From Agelaius tricolor (taxonomy: Eukaryota > Chordata > Aves > Passeriformes > Icteridae): a stretch of 64,000 nt of DNA. Shown here piece after piece: positions 47,901-56,075 of this stretch (the stretch's first letter is position 1; every line of letters starts with the position of its first letter). The stretch lies in NCBI GenBank assembly GCA_023055355.1, contig JALJCS010000051.1, forward strand, positions 62,001 through 126,000. Reading direction: 5' to 3'. The translations under genes were made by a program, and so were the position numbers. The notes below the pieces were generated by a model that was given only the letters and a program-made list of their open reading frames with translations, was not told the DNA's origin and ran no database searches.

Positions 47901-50900
47901 CTTCTGCATCCATTGCCATGCTCAACAGCTCAATCTCTCCTGTCTTCCATCCAGGCTTTCAGTATCCTGCCAATGTCAGGTGTGCTGCAGCCAGGTGAGA
48001 GCCAGCAGGTCTCCTTCACCTTCTCTGGCCACCTCAACACCATCTCCGATGTCACGGCGCTGTGCCACGTGGAGGGAGGCCCCACCTACGAGGTGCTGGT
48101 GACCGGGGAGATCTCACGTGTCCGCTACTCCGTGAGGCCCCAGGAGATCAACTGTGGCTTACAGGTACCACACACATCCCTGGCACAGCTCCTTGCCTTG
48201 GCACCACGGCCAGCAGGTTCCTGCCCACCTCGCTCCAGGGCTCCCTTCCCTTCCCAGCCCCTTTGTTGGCTCTGGGGCTTGGAAGCCCAACCTTTGAGGG
48301 ACACATCTGGCATCCAAGCTGCTCTAAAATGGCCATCTCCAACCCTCTCCACAATGCTGGGAATGCCTCTTTTTCAGGGTACCTAACACTGCCTCTGGGG
48401 CAGGCAGGCTCCCAGTGGGGGTGCTCTGAGGGGTGTGTCCCTGAGACATCTCTCTGCTGATCCACACCTAAAGCCTGACCTCCAAGGAGATGCTCTTGTC
48501 TAAAGCTCTTGCTTAATCCACACAATAATCAAGGGAAGAAGTCGGGCTTCCAGTCACTACCGTTGGAGAGACTGTCTCAGAATAATCCCCACTTCACTCA
48601 TTTCCAGTCAAAAGCCCACAGATATTTCCAGCTGCTGGCCCTGTCTGTGTTGCCCTGGGTGAATCCCTTGTTGCATCTATGTTGCTTGCCAATACTTGCA
48701 TGCAGGTGCCTTTTCTCCTGGAATGCCTCAGTGCTGTCTCTGTTTCTCCTGGCTGTGGGTGACCCCTCAGAGGGCAGAGGGCCTGTGTGCCCTGGTTCAT
48801 TTATTGCTGGCCCTCACATGGTTGTTACCACAGCTCTGTGTGCTGCCAGAGCTGCCTGGTGCTGTGCAGGTGCCCTGTGAGTCTCACTCACTGGATTTTG
48901 ATGAGCAGTACCTTGAGGAGGAGAAGGTGAGAAGGCAGGTCTGGTCCCCATGTACACGCTGCCCAAGCTTCACAGCACTCCAGCATTCCCAGGCTTGTGC
49001 CAGGGAGATGGAGGCAATCCCCAGGGCAAAGCCAGCTCTGCTGACATGCTGTGGGAGGACCTAAACTAAATAGTTGGTGTTATTGGGAGGAAGGGAGGAG
49101 ACAGAAAATGGGTTGATTGAGTCTGTGTGATGAAAGGCAAGAAAAGGAATCTTGCCTATGGTTTCTCTTCCCTCCACATACAGATCCTGCGGATGGCAGT
49201 GGGGTCTGAGTACCAAAAGAGCTTTGTTATGCCTCCACGTGCCATGGGTGAGACACTGCCTCCAGAGGTGCTGCAGGACCACGAAGCACACAGGAGGCCA
49301 AAGGCTCAACAGGCAGAGCTCAAGCCCATGGCAGAAGCCAAGGCCAGGGCTGAGTCTGAGGTCAAGGCCAAGGCCATGGGCAAGGCAGCAGCAGGTCAGA
49401 AACACAGTGAGGGTTTGGTGGTGTCTGTTTTGCCTGTGGTCCAGCCCATACACCCTGAACTCTCTCTGTCACCTTGCTCTCCAGGGAAAGCCCATTCTTT
49501 TAGCAGCTGCCTGTTCCCCAGCTTGGTGGAGGAGCTCTTGGCTGAAGGGCTGTGGCATCCTCTACCAACCCTGAGTGTAGCCAAAGCCAGCTCCTATCTG
49601 CCTGCCATAGACTGGGGAAATAATCAGGATATTTCCTTGTGTCCCTTAGCCACAAAGACTAGGGCTGGATGAGTTCCTCAGCCAGTAGGACCAGGTCTAA
49701 TATCACTGGCTCTTTTATATTTGCACCTTCCTAGCAACAAAAGAACAATCTCATCTTGCTTTCACCGAGTCTCCTTTCCTGGGATCCGAGGGCATGGGGA
49801 CTTTACTGCCCGGCCATAGCTTGGGGGATTGTCTGAATTCTGGGGGGGGATACAAGCTCCCCAATATCTCCTGGGATGATAGGCTGGGTCAGGAAAAGCT
49901 GTGAATCCTTGCAGCTGACCCAGAGCACCCAGGTCAGCTTGCAGTCACTCATGGTTTCTCCTCTTTGTGCTAAAGAACTGCAGCGAGAGAAAGCTCTGCA
50001 GAGGAAAGCAGAAGTGGATAAAATAGCACTGGAAAGGAAGCTCATACGGAGGAAAAGGTGAGTAAGGCTTCCATGGGTTACTGCTGTTCCATGGGTTATT
50101 GTCCCTGGAGGGCTTCCCTGCTCCAAGGACTCTGAGCTCAGAGGTGCTGGATAGCAAAGGCCAGAAGCAGCACAGGGATGGCCATTCTGAGCTCCCTGGC
50201 TCCCAAGAGAGGAAGGACCTTCTTCTGTTGAGACAGAAGATCTTCTTCTCTATTGGAGTGCTGAGCCCTCCTGGCTTAGCTGCTGCCTGCAGGGAGCTGG
50301 GCTCTGGGCTTGCCTTGGCACTGCCTCTAGAGGTGTCTTTAGGTCCATGGTGTTGAGTTGCACCTTCTTGATCATCTCCCTTCACCAAAACAGTGGGATT
50401 GTGGTATGGGCAGGTGTGGGGCACAGAGCAAAGCTTGGTTTGGGTCCTGCTCCTGCCACAGCATTGCAAGTCCTTGCGATGCTGATCTGCCAGGCTTCTC
50501 CTTCTGGTGGGACACCACCCACAGAAGCTCACGTCCTTTAGGCTCCCCTTCAGCTGCAGCAGTAGGCCAGCCCAGGAGAAGCTCAGCTCCAGCAAGGCAG
50601 CCCAGCTCAGGACACACAGGCAAAGTGTGGAGCTGAGAGTGGAGGCTGGTTAAAGCAAGTCTGTGTATCAGCACTTCCTTCAGCCCAGGCTGAAGTTGGT
50701 TTCATGGGGAGGAGACAGATGAGGCTGTTTCAGATGGCTTTCATGGCAGAGAGCACCGGTTTGCTTGCTCACAGCTGGGTTCCTGCAGGAAATCTGGCTG
50801 ACAAGAGCCTGTCTTGCAGGAGAGGAGTTCCTGCAGCCTTTGCTTTCTGACTGATAGGATTATTCTCATGAAGGAGCAGGCTGTGCCCTGAGGGGTGCTG

Positions 50901-52089
50901 AATGAGCTGAGTGAGAATTGGTCGGAGAGATAAGCAGATGTCAGCAATCTGTGATCTGCTTTAAACTGGGAAATCAAGAGACAAAGAGCATTTTCAGGCA
51001 TCAGCACAGAGAGCTGCTGGATCAGCCTTTGGCAGTGGGCTGGAGGGGTCTGGCTGTGCCTTAAGAGGGAGCTTGCACAGCCAAGACCTTATGATGGCAA
51101 GGTTCAGGTTTGGCTGGTCCTGGAGGTCCCCTTGCACCAATGGCATCACTTGGGATGTTCCCAACCTCTGTGGGTTGAGAAAAATTCACGGAAATGGTCT
51201 CGTGGTTCTGCCTGGCCTCAGGGTCAAGGAATGAAGTGCAGGGCCGGCCAGGACTGCTGAGCCCAAGTTTCTGGTGGGGACTCTCAGCGATTTTTTCTGT
51301 TTTGTTTGCTGAAGGGAGCTGAAGCAGCTGGCTCAAAAGCGTGAGGAGGAGGCAAAAGCCTTAGAGGAGGAAGAGAGGCGGAAGGAGGAAGAAAGGCGGA
51401 AGGAGGAAGAGAAGCGGAAGAAGGACAAGAAGGGTGTCTCTGTGGGGAAGCAACCTCCAAAACCAGAGAAGGGGAAAACCAAAATCCCAGAGAAGAAGGA
51501 AACCAAGGCTCCAGAGAGGAAGGAAACCATGATCCCAGAGAAGAAAAACAAACCTCCAGAAAAGAAGGAAACCAAACCCCCAGAGAAGAAGGAGAGGAAA
51601 ATCCTAAAGAAGGCAACCGAACCCCCAGAGAAGAAAAACAAACCTCCAGAAAAGGAAACTAAATCCCCAGAGAGAAAGGCAACCAAAATCCCAGAGAAGG
51701 AAACCAAAGCTCCAAAGAAGGGGGAAGCAAAAGCCCCAGAGAAGGGGGAACCCAAAACCTCAAAGAAGGATGAAACCAAAGCCCCAGAGAAGGGGGGAAC
51801 CAAAGCCCAAAAGAAGGGGAGAACCAAAGCCCCAAAGAAGGGAGAAACTGAAATCCCAGAGGACGCAGCTGAGATGGAGAACTTGATCCAGAGGTTTCAG
51901 ATCTATGAGTCATTGCAGCAGAATTTCTCCTACTGGAACAGAGTTCAGGGTACTGTGCAGATACCTGTGATCCAGAAGGGAAACAAGTTCCAGCATGCAG
52001 CTGGAAACCAAGGTCAGAAGACCAATAAGCCTCAGGAGAAGGTGAAGAAGAAACCTGAACAAAAATGTAGAGACCAAAGCAATCTTTAG
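17898..52089 (+). CDS. HYDIN-like: HYDIN-like copy 2: complete shortened HYDIN paralogue, 29 coding exons
   Basis: Joined exons: 17898-17969, 19106-19225, 21262-21381, 23144-23278, 24714-24913, 26661-26779, 28079-28283, 28966-29158, 30257-30356, 31267-31385, 32553-32776, 34298-34365, 35313-35545, 37000-37100, 37547-37682, 38134-38298, 39173-39325, 41163-41401, 42455-42713, 43279-43422, 44760-44900, 45389-45705, 46509-46671, 47155-47256, 47955-48164, 48834-48926, 49184-49394, 49976-50057, 51315-52089. All phases agree; total 5,199 nt, 1,732 codons plus TAG. Residues about 70-1350 match the N-terminal region of HYDIN, a scaffold of ASH/MSP beta-sandwich domains in the C2 side of the ciliary central apparatus (family knowledge). 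Residues 1350-1450 match a later HYDIN segment after a gap of about 400 residues. Residues 1450-1732 are a coiled coil, K/P/E/T repeats and a short conserved motif. The nucleotide-binding-like segment and the C-terminal half of HYDIN are absent. The start is fixed by an in-frame TGA at 17880 and a good Kozak context (A at -3, G at +4). Function as a central-pair protein is inferred. Confidence 0.9.
19106..19225 (+). CDS. HYDIN-like: HYDIN-like copy 2, coding exon 2
   Basis: Encodes LLPSKFQREKF..., which resembles the LTPSAFLQE-type N-terminal segment of HYDIN, then a low-conservation linker. 40 codons, phase 0 on both sides. The acceptor tract is unusual, T/G-rich rather than C/T-rich. Confidence 0.85.
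19226..23143 (+). other. Introns 2-3 of HYDIN-like copy 2
   Basis: Apart from exon 21262-21381 I see no further exon, RNA gene or clear transposon in this stretch. The same sequence recurs at 59466-63383. Confidence 0.5.
21262..21381 (+). CDS. HYDIN-like: HYDIN-like copy 2, coding exon 3
   Basis: Encodes SPRELVFQNVVAHEVSEMVL, the first strand pair of the first ASH domain, ending NKDK before GTAAGT. Copy 3 has one missense difference (Pro here, Ala there, near residue 69). Confidence 0.92.
23144..23278 (+). CDS. HYDIN-like: HYDIN-like copy 2, coding exon 4
   Basis: Encodes MVKVCMESSPYFQLACP and VRIRFSPDENK, the central part of ASH domain 1; HYDIN has the near-identical VKV-ESSPYF and FTPEENK motifs. 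45 codons, phase 0/0. Identical in protein to copy 3. Confidence 0.95.
24714..24913 (+). CDS. HYDIN-like: HYDIN-like copy 2, coding exon 5
   Basis: Encodes DYSHELTC, VPIRAIGARAILDFP (end of ASH 1 and start of ASH 2) and CPVKHSTQKTLLVRNVGNR, among the best conserved HYDIN motifs. Ends in phase 2. Confidence 0.96.
24914..26660 (+). other. Long intron of HYDIN-like copy 2
   Basis: Contains a short GGAAT run near 25128. Nothing else recognised on either strand. Confidence 0.45.
26661..26779 (+). CDS. HYDIN-like: HYDIN-like copy 2, coding exon 6
   Basis: Encodes SPFSVVPTAGTLGAGDTMQV, the second half of ASH 2, ending CCNTG with the Gly codon split over the junction. Confidence 0.95.
28079..28283 (+). 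CDS. HYDIN-like: HYDIN-like copy 2, coding exon 7
   Basis: Encodes LHGEAVDVDVALSTNSVEAG and KTFITM, then NITAHFQWKA and an acidic EEEENKEKRR stretch: the start of ASH 3 and its linker. The donor is GTTGGT, a weaker site. Confidence 0.94.
28966..29158 (+). CDS. HYDIN-like: HYDIN-like copy 2, coding exon 8
   Basis: Charged, probably helical linker (EEWLENFTEEKEVEKV ... LLRSRVQEKKAKV) ending FFIEPL, which leads back into the ASH fold. HYDIN carries a similar charged insertion here. Confidence 0.9.
30257..30356 (+). CDS. HYDIN-like: HYDIN-like copy 2, coding exon 9
   Basis: Encodes EGEIGPNCSAEITVTFKALE, matching the EGDVWPNSSAEI motif of HYDIN, then YCHVS. Ends in phase 1. Confidence 0.94.
31067..31150 (-). 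mobile_element. CR1 3'-end fragment in intron
   Basis: 'cacagaatcacaggatgatg' followed by 'ggaccttaaagatcatctag' and 'gccatgggcagggacacc' is the reverse complement of the CR1 3' end. It lies about 115 bp before coding exon 10 of copy 2. Confidence 0.75.
31267..31385 (+). CDS. HYDIN-like: HYDIN-like copy 2, coding exon 10
   Basis: Encodes GREIRLPLCLRGKGQGP, the conserved strand that ends one ASH domain, and LNLGNVFVYTPYVYE, which starts the next. Confidence 0.95.
32553..32776 (+). CDS. HYDIN-like: HYDIN-like copy 2, coding exon 11
   Basis: Encodes ELINKGALDAPFTYIP, TVEPEQGMIAPGGTQTVQIS and FEEKFQFSVAGSPTPVILTI: nearly a whole ASH domain in one exon. Ends in phase 2. Confidence 0.96.
34298..34365 (+). 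CDS. HYDIN-like: HYDIN-like copy 2, coding exon 12
   Basis: Short 68-bp exon encoding LHFDLPELDFGDISFG, the conserved FHF-ALHFGDVSFG motif of HYDIN that opens a new ASH domain. Split codons on both sides. Confidence 0.94.
35313..35545 (+). CDS. HYDIN-like: HYDIN-like copy 2, coding exon 13
   Basis: Encodes CRLTNCSMVPVTFKLRM, a variable loop, and REFTMNPSQGTILPQGHQDI, typical ASH-domain strands. Confidence 0.95.
36000..36640 (+). mobile_element. Probable gammaretrovirus-type solo LTR in intron
   Basis: Unique insertion-like block in the 35546-36999 intron. It has a pyrimidine-rich U3, a promoter-like 'ttttacaaaagcccttgc' near 36358, AATAAA at about 36419 and a GA/CT-rich U5. The ends are not clear and no target duplication was found. 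Confidence 0.45.
37000..37100 (+). CDS. HYDIN-like: HYDIN-like copy 2, coding exon 14
   Basis: Encodes VTLCSNTVMEFYRRLLVDLE and GVASVVITAR, matching the HYDIN VTLCSNTVQKYEL block. Ends in phase 2. Confidence 0.95.
37547..37682 (+). CDS. HYDIN-like: HYDIN-like copy 2, coding exon 15
   Basis: Encodes CLVPELHVYPQ and VPYERKLVIRNLSNLPGCYG, matching the YPYEKTLQL-LPGFYEV block of HYDIN. The donor GTTTGG is weak but phase-correct. Confidence 0.93.
38134..38298 (+). CDS. HYDIN-like: HYDIN-like copy 2, coding exon 16
   Basis: Encodes VLYSSPKPCGIVQPYGT and LGEHRTKALVGVFGDE, the second half of an ASH domain. 55 codons, phase 0/0. Confidence 0.95.
39173..39325 (+). CDS. HYDIN-like: HYDIN-like copy 2, coding exon 17
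   Basis: Encodes PSPSVLEFGSIPALQP and FTLFNKGLVPVDFSMEM, matching the VHPNQVDFGNIYVL block of HYDIN. Phase 0/0. Confidence 0.93.
39326..41162 (+). other. Long intron of HYDIN-like copy 2
   Basis: No exon or element recognised. Short open frames on both strands lack any domain or splice context. Confidence 0.45.
41163..41401 (+). CDS. HYDIN-like: HYDIN-like copy 2, coding exon 18
   Basis: Encodes FVIEPSEGAIPARGEVPVTV and GIGTTIVTDKPFAPELNLG; the latter is almost identical to the HYDIN TIVSDKPFAPELNLG motif. Ends in phase 2. Confidence 0.97.
42455..42713 (+). CDS. HYDIN-like: HYDIN-like copy 2, coding exon 19
   Basis: Encodes FKVTNKGRRYHQLFWSAE, a Ser/Arg/Lys-rich loop, and SPVFGLEPLSMDLQPGQSED. 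HYDIN has FKLINKGRR-QQLFW followed by a basic loop. Confidence 0.96.
43279..43422 (+). CDS. HYDIN-like: HYDIN-like copy 2, coding exon 20
   Basis: Encodes VFCEAIIGTSPKMERIM and TCQFIHPSIEVSARQFSFYV, closing one ASH domain and opening the next. 48 codons, phase 0/0. Confidence 0.94.
44760..44900 (+). CDS. HYDIN-like: HYDIN-like copy 2, coding exon 21
   Basis: Encodes YQPLSLKNTCLLPLDLML and PFLVCDKEQQPLPG, matching the DYQPLAIKNISTLPVNLLL block of HYDIN. 47 codons, phase 0/0. Confidence 0.95.
45389..45705 (+). CDS. HYDIN-like: HYDIN-like copy 2, coding exon 22
   Basis: Encodes YIVFDPAYELDLKSWKKEKV, LQGEVHFPNLQMQPSSVEFG and MTNCSPLPVQYRW: the end of one ASH domain and most of the next. The residues follow HYDIN closely (DPSYRNDLNNW, LRGEVHYPNL). 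Ends in phase 2. Confidence 0.96.
46023..46488 (-). mobile_element. Solo ERV LTR inserted just before coding exon 23
   Basis: On the minus strand it starts TGTGAAAAATGCCAATC, has TATAAAA near 46429-46423 and AATAAA at about 46114-46109, and ends ...ACTGACA. It is the same family as the fragment at 8353-8585. The flanks are not direct repeats; 'agaactat' on the left and 'atagttct' on the right are inverse complements. Its right end lies 20 bp before exon 23. Confidence 0.75.
46509..46671 (+). CDS. HYDIN-like: HYDIN-like copy 2, coding exon 23
   Basis: Encodes a Pro/Lys-rich stretch (CPPKFKPQPPKGKN) and a helical HFKMRQEQAARMLKEVDDFT, corresponding to the variable linker of HYDIN. The acceptor 'cttattttccag' follows directly on the end of an LTR. 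Confidence 0.9.
47155..47256 (+). CDS. HYDIN-like: HYDIN-like copy 2, coding exon 24
   Basis: Encodes 34 residues of acidic, low-conservation linker (VQSDQLPEFPRLQVGFEG ... LEAEK). Phase 0/0. Supported by splice sites and phase more than by similarity. Confidence 0.78.
47955..48164 (+). CDS. HYDIN-like: HYDIN-like copy 2, coding exon 25
   Basis: Encodes AFSILPMSGVLQPGESQQVS, ALCHVEGGPTYEVLVTGE and INCGLQ. HYDIN has FDILPLYGVLQPHSSHQISF, CEVEGGPTYEI and IHYGLQ. In HYDIN about 400 further residues follow here that have no counterpart in the next 670 bp. Confidence 0.96.
48834..48926 (+). CDS. HYDIN-like: HYDIN-like copy 2, coding exon 26 (after the internal gap)
   Basis: The acceptor 'gttgttaccacag' precedes LCVLPELPGAVQVPCES, then HSLDFDEQYLEEEK, which equals the HYDIN SLEFDQQYLIEEK motif. 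The first half matches poorly, so the true acceptor could be internal; phase 0 is kept with the start given. Confidence 0.85.
49184..49394 (+). CDS. HYDIN-like: HYDIN-like copy 2, coding exon 27
   Basis: Encodes ILRMAVG..., MPPRAMGETLPPEVLQ (HYDIN has LLPPRNPGEKLPPEL) and an Ala/Lys/Glu helix, AEAKARAESEVKAKAMGKAA. It ends in phase 1 at the donor GTCAGA and joins exon 28 to form a Glu codon. Confidence 0.9.
49976..50057 (+). CDS. HYDIN-like: HYDIN-like copy 2, coding exon 28
   Basis: Coiled-coil exon ELQREKALQRKAEVDKIALE + RKLIRRKR, the same as in copy 1 apart from one Arg for Gly. In HYDIN the equivalent charged coil follows a nucleotide-binding-like segment, which is missing here. Confidence 0.9.
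51315..52089 (+). CDS. HYDIN-like: HYDIN-like copy 2, terminal coding exon 29
   Basis: 258 codons including the stop: a coiled coil (EEEERRKEEERRKEEEKRKK), about 130 residues of PEKKETK-type repeats, then QIYESLQQNFSYWNRVQG (HYDIN has KTYE-x(10)-YWDRKQG) and a basic tail ending at TAG. Repeat composition differs from copy 1 by two compensating 24-bp units. Confidence 0.92.
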
Positions 52090-52145
52090 TCATCTCAGCT
52101 GGAGATGCAAAGCAAAGTTACAGAGGGGACAGTCAGATGATGATG

Positions 52146-52601
52146 TTCCACAATGACTGGGTATCATCTGTGCTGATGGGGAGGTTACCCCTTCTTGGGA
52201 CTCAGTTTTTTCAGGCAGGGAAAGATTATTCTTTATTCACTCAACTCAGTTTATACAGTTTCAGACCTCGTGTCCAACTTTAATTAGTTAATAGATTTCT
52301 TTCAAAGTAAGCTATTGGTTAATAAAATATATTTTACTTGTGCATCAAATCTCTCTATTGTATTGTTTACTTGTTCTCTGCACTGATTCTCATGGGACAA
52401 ATCCTTGTTGTTGCAGGTACATTTGTTTTTCACCCTCAGAATAGATTGTTAACGAACTCTCATTCTCAAAATAGCTTCACATGGGAACTTGTAACTGCTT
52501 CTCTGCACTTAGAAGAGATGACAGGCCAGCTGTTAATATTGCAGAACAAGGCCTGATTTCATAAGGCCTTTCTTTTATTATTATTCTACCTGTCTATGAC
52601 A
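52146..52601 (-). mobile_element. ERV LTR (minus strand) just past the copy 2 stop codon
   Basis: The counterpart of 12767-13223: the polypurine tract at 52602-52614 abuts an LTR starting TGTCATAGACAGG on the minus strand. The gene-strand AATAAA at 52321-52326 is within it and may serve as the gene's polyadenylation signal. Confidence 0.7.
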
Positions 52602-54585
52602 TCTCCCCCTTTTCATTCATTTAAAAAAGGCTCCTATGTTCTGATGTTGAAACAGCTCACTCTTGTGAGGGTATTATCTCATGAAGGTTTTCACTGGTTA
52701 TTATCTGTTAGACAACTGAAAGGTGAATAAGCCATAAATGAAATAACAGCATGATGGTGTACTGGAGGGATTAAAGTTGTAAAAAGCATATTAGAATTCT
52801 AAGTAAATCAGTTATGAGAAAAACTCATGGGAACTGCAAATTCCATGGAAACAGAAATTCAGTACGACTTTTTAAAGTGCAGGGTTACTGAAAAATAAAT
52901 AGAATAACGTGCAATTTAGCATATTGCTGAACAACCCAACAGCTTTTTGTGACTGTATCTGGCATCATTTTATATGGCAAATTTGTTAGCATTCTTGTTA
53001 AAAATATCAGACCATGTTAAAATTTGATAGGTAATAAGGCGTTGCATTTACCGCTTTTCAATCTCTCCAGTAACTGTAAAACTATATAAAACAATCAGAA
53101 TTTAGTCAGAAAACGAAATAAACTTAAAAAAACCCTATAGCAACACGTTTTCAAGGCGCACAAACACAGTAGGTAAGGCTCCTGCCTCCTATCAGACAGA
53201 AGGAATCAAGCAGCTCTGCGCCAGAGCAGGGGCCTGTGCCGCCCACAGGGCAGAGGGAAAGCCCTACAATAAAGGGAAACTATGGGGAGAAGAGAGGACA
53301 TTTAAAGTGCAATGACATAACTACACATCAATAAAGCTTCTCTTAATATTCACACAATAGTCATCCCTTCATTGCGCGGGCCAATCCTCTCATTATCCAT
53401 GGATCCCAGCAGGGCCCTGCGGCCGTGAATGCGGCCCGCTCTGGGCTCGCCTGGCTCGGCCGCCACAGCGCCCCCGGGGCCGCTGCACCTCTGCTCCCCC
53501 AAAACACCCGCGGGGAAAAGAGCAGGGCAAAGGCAGCAACACAAAACAAACTCTAAAACCCGCGCACAAAAAGATAAACACAGAAAAGGCACAAGCTGCA
53601 TTTTATTTCATCTTCTGCCAACACAGTCACTGACTGAGAGTTGCATTTCCACGGCAAAGATCTGCCTTTTGAGAAACTTCAAACACAGAAATATCTTTTT
53701 TACTAGATGTGTACAAGGCCAGGCCTCATTGGAGGCACAGCTTTTCTCACAACTCTGTATCATCTTTAACTGAAAAAGAATTAAGCAGTATAGTCATGAG
53801 TCTGGCATCTCAGCCAGAAAGGCCAGGTATTAGAGGGAAGAAGTCAGCCTATAAAATCTGATTAGTTTTCCTCTTCCATTGGTCTGTCAATAATGTTAAT
53901 CAGAATGTATCTCTACATGTTAACATGAAGGTGTTTGTATTTACATAAGCAGTAATATATCTATAAAGACTTTTGAATTCTCTTCAAGGACAAGAAAATT
54001 TGAACCAATAATCCTTTCCTAATAGACAGGTCCAGTTTAACTTTTCACTGAAGATGTTAAACCCAAGGGTAGTTCATGTAATGCTGTCCTTACATGTCGC
54101 TATCTTCATGCACAACAGCCCATCTTTATTCTTCACAGCTCACATTTAGATGGTTTTCTAAAGGCATTGTCTTTCATTTTAATTGGTTAGTAATTTACTG
54201 CAATTCGCTTCATTGGTTGGTAGTTGCTAAAGTACATGTTAGTCAAAACCTTTCCTCCCTAACGAGGTTTACATTCTTGTCTCCTGGATAGAAGCTGTGG
54301 GTAGAAGTCTTTCTTCTTCTTTCTTCTCCTTTCTCACAGGAACTTGTCAGGCTAGCTGTTAGCTGTACTTAGCTGAAGCAGCAGGCCTGAGCCATAATTT
54401 TACAAGGGTAACAAAGCTCTTCTTTTATACGGCTTTACAATATTGTATGTAACAATGTTGTATGCAACATTGACATAGGATTATTTCAATCTTAAAGAAT
54501 AATCTTAAATTTCTTTCCCGTGAATTTTGACCTTTGTAATATTTGTGTATGATATATTTGGAGATAAAATCTGGTTTGAATCATC
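52602..54585. other. Intergenic spacer between array copies 2 and 3
   Basis: Near-identical to 13224-15200. It begins with the probable ERV internal remnant (minus strand) and contains the same GC-rich patch (about 53385-53525). One 8-bp insertion (near 52758) and scattered substitutions separate it from the first spacer. No gene recognised. Confidence 0.45.
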
Positions 54586-54589
54586 CCTT

Positions 54590-54996
54590 CATAGAATCAC
54601 AGACTCATGAAATCATCAAGGTTGGGAAAGCTCCCTGAGACCACGGAGTCCCAGCTGTGCCCGATGCCCACCTTGTCCCCAGCCCAGAGCCCTGAGTGCC
54701 ACCTCCAGCCCTTCCTGGGACACCTGCAGGGATGGGCACTGCCAAGCTCCCTGGGCAGCCCCTGCCAAGGCCTGAGCAGCCTTTCCATGGGGAAATTCCT
54801 GCTGGTGCCCAGCCTGAGCGCAGCCTGAGGCCGTTCCCTCTGCTCCTGTCCCTGTCCCTGGGAGCACAGCCCGACCCCCCGGCTGTCCCCTCCTGGCAGG
54901 GAGTTGTGCAGAGCCACAAGGGCCCCCCTGAGCCTCCTTTGCTCCAGGCTCAGCCCCTGCCCAGCTCCCTCAGCCCCTGCTGGGGCTCCAGCCAGG
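54590..54996 (-). mobile_element. CR1-type LINE 3' fragment (second copy)
   Basis: Near-identical to 15203-15610 and in the same place relative to the next promoter, so it was carried along by the array duplication. Confidence 0.7.
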
Positions 54997-55119
54997 ATAG
55001 CATCCTAGTGCTATACAAAGAGCAGTGCCGTAGGTGCCTTTATCACCACATTTTAATCTTTCATAAATACAGAAAGACTCGTCAGAAAGCACTAAAGCCA
55101 AGTCAGCAGCAAAAGTGCC

Positions 55120-55548
55120 AATGTCCTCTGCAAAGCAGCGCGGCCCGGGCCGGGCCGGCCCCAGGCTCGGTGCCGCGGTTGCCCGGTAACCGCGCCCGGG
55201 CCCTCAGCGTCTGTGACGGCGCCGTGGCCTCAGCGCCCGCAGCCGGCGCTGCTGCTCATTCGCACTCGGCATTAGCCAAGCGAATGGTTCGCAGAGATTG
55301 GTCTCTACGAGTCCTGTGATTTCGCGGAGAATTGGTCTCTGTGAGCAACTCAGAAACTCGCAAAACATTGGTTTTTGCTAGGGACTCCTAAATTCACAGA
55401 ACATTGGTTTCTGTGAGGGAGTCCTGAACTTACAAAGCATTGGTCTTTGTGAGGGACTCCTAAATTCGCAGAACATTGGTTTCTGTGAGGGAGTCCTGAA
55501 CAGGCAAAGCATTGGTCTTTGAGAGGGAGTCCTGAATTTCGTTTGAAG
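55120..55548 (+). promoter_or_regulatory. HYDIN-like: HYDIN-like copy 3, upstream promoter module
   Basis: X-box at 55178-55190, then seven ATTGG boxes at 55297, 55331, 55367, 55403, 55439, 55475 and 55511, ending at GAAG before the donor GTAAAT (55549). It matches the single module of copy 2. The sequence after about 55640 is unlike copy 2. Confidence 0.7.
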
Positions 55549-55639
55549 GTAAATATTGACTCAAGTTGTACTTTCTGGTTTTGTCACATCTCTGCACTGA
55601 AAGAGAATGACAAAGGGAAATACAGGATGGGAGAACTTC

Positions 55640-56075
55640 AGTCATCTGGAGCACTGATTCCTGGCTGCAGATTTGGTGCCAAACATTACACCAGAAAATT
55701 ACTCCTGCTACTTGAGTGTCCCTAAGAAGAACGAGATGCTTAATGTCAGTGCCCAGGACCTGCAGCTGGCTGATTCCCACTTGTACTATCGCTGAACACA
55801 AACTGTTGAGACCCTGGGTTTTTCCCTTTGTGGAGGAGCAGCCCAGAGGTGGGGCCGAGGCTCTGGCGACATCGAGCGCTGCCTCGGGGCCCGGGAGCGA
55901 ACCCAGCCGGCTGTGTCCAGGGACCGAGGGAGCACCGGGGCTGGAACAGGCGGGGACCGAGCGGAGAAACGGGCGGGGAAACGGGCAGATCGAGGGTGGA
56001 ACGAGAGGGAAGCGAGGGAGCAACGAAGTAGGACCGATGCGGGACCAAAGCCCTCCCAGCGCCACCGCCCCGGGC
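55640..56075 (+). other. Copy 3-specific insert between promoter modules
   Basis: Sequence absent from copy 2. The second half (about 55840-56075) is strongly GC/CpG-rich and leads directly into the second X-box module. It looks like the flank of a related but different promoter copy. Confidence 0.55.

Noticed and set aside
48165..48833. Search for the missing HYDIN exons in this intron
   Set aside because: No stretch in any plus-strand frame resembles HYDIN, so the gap appears real in this sequence.
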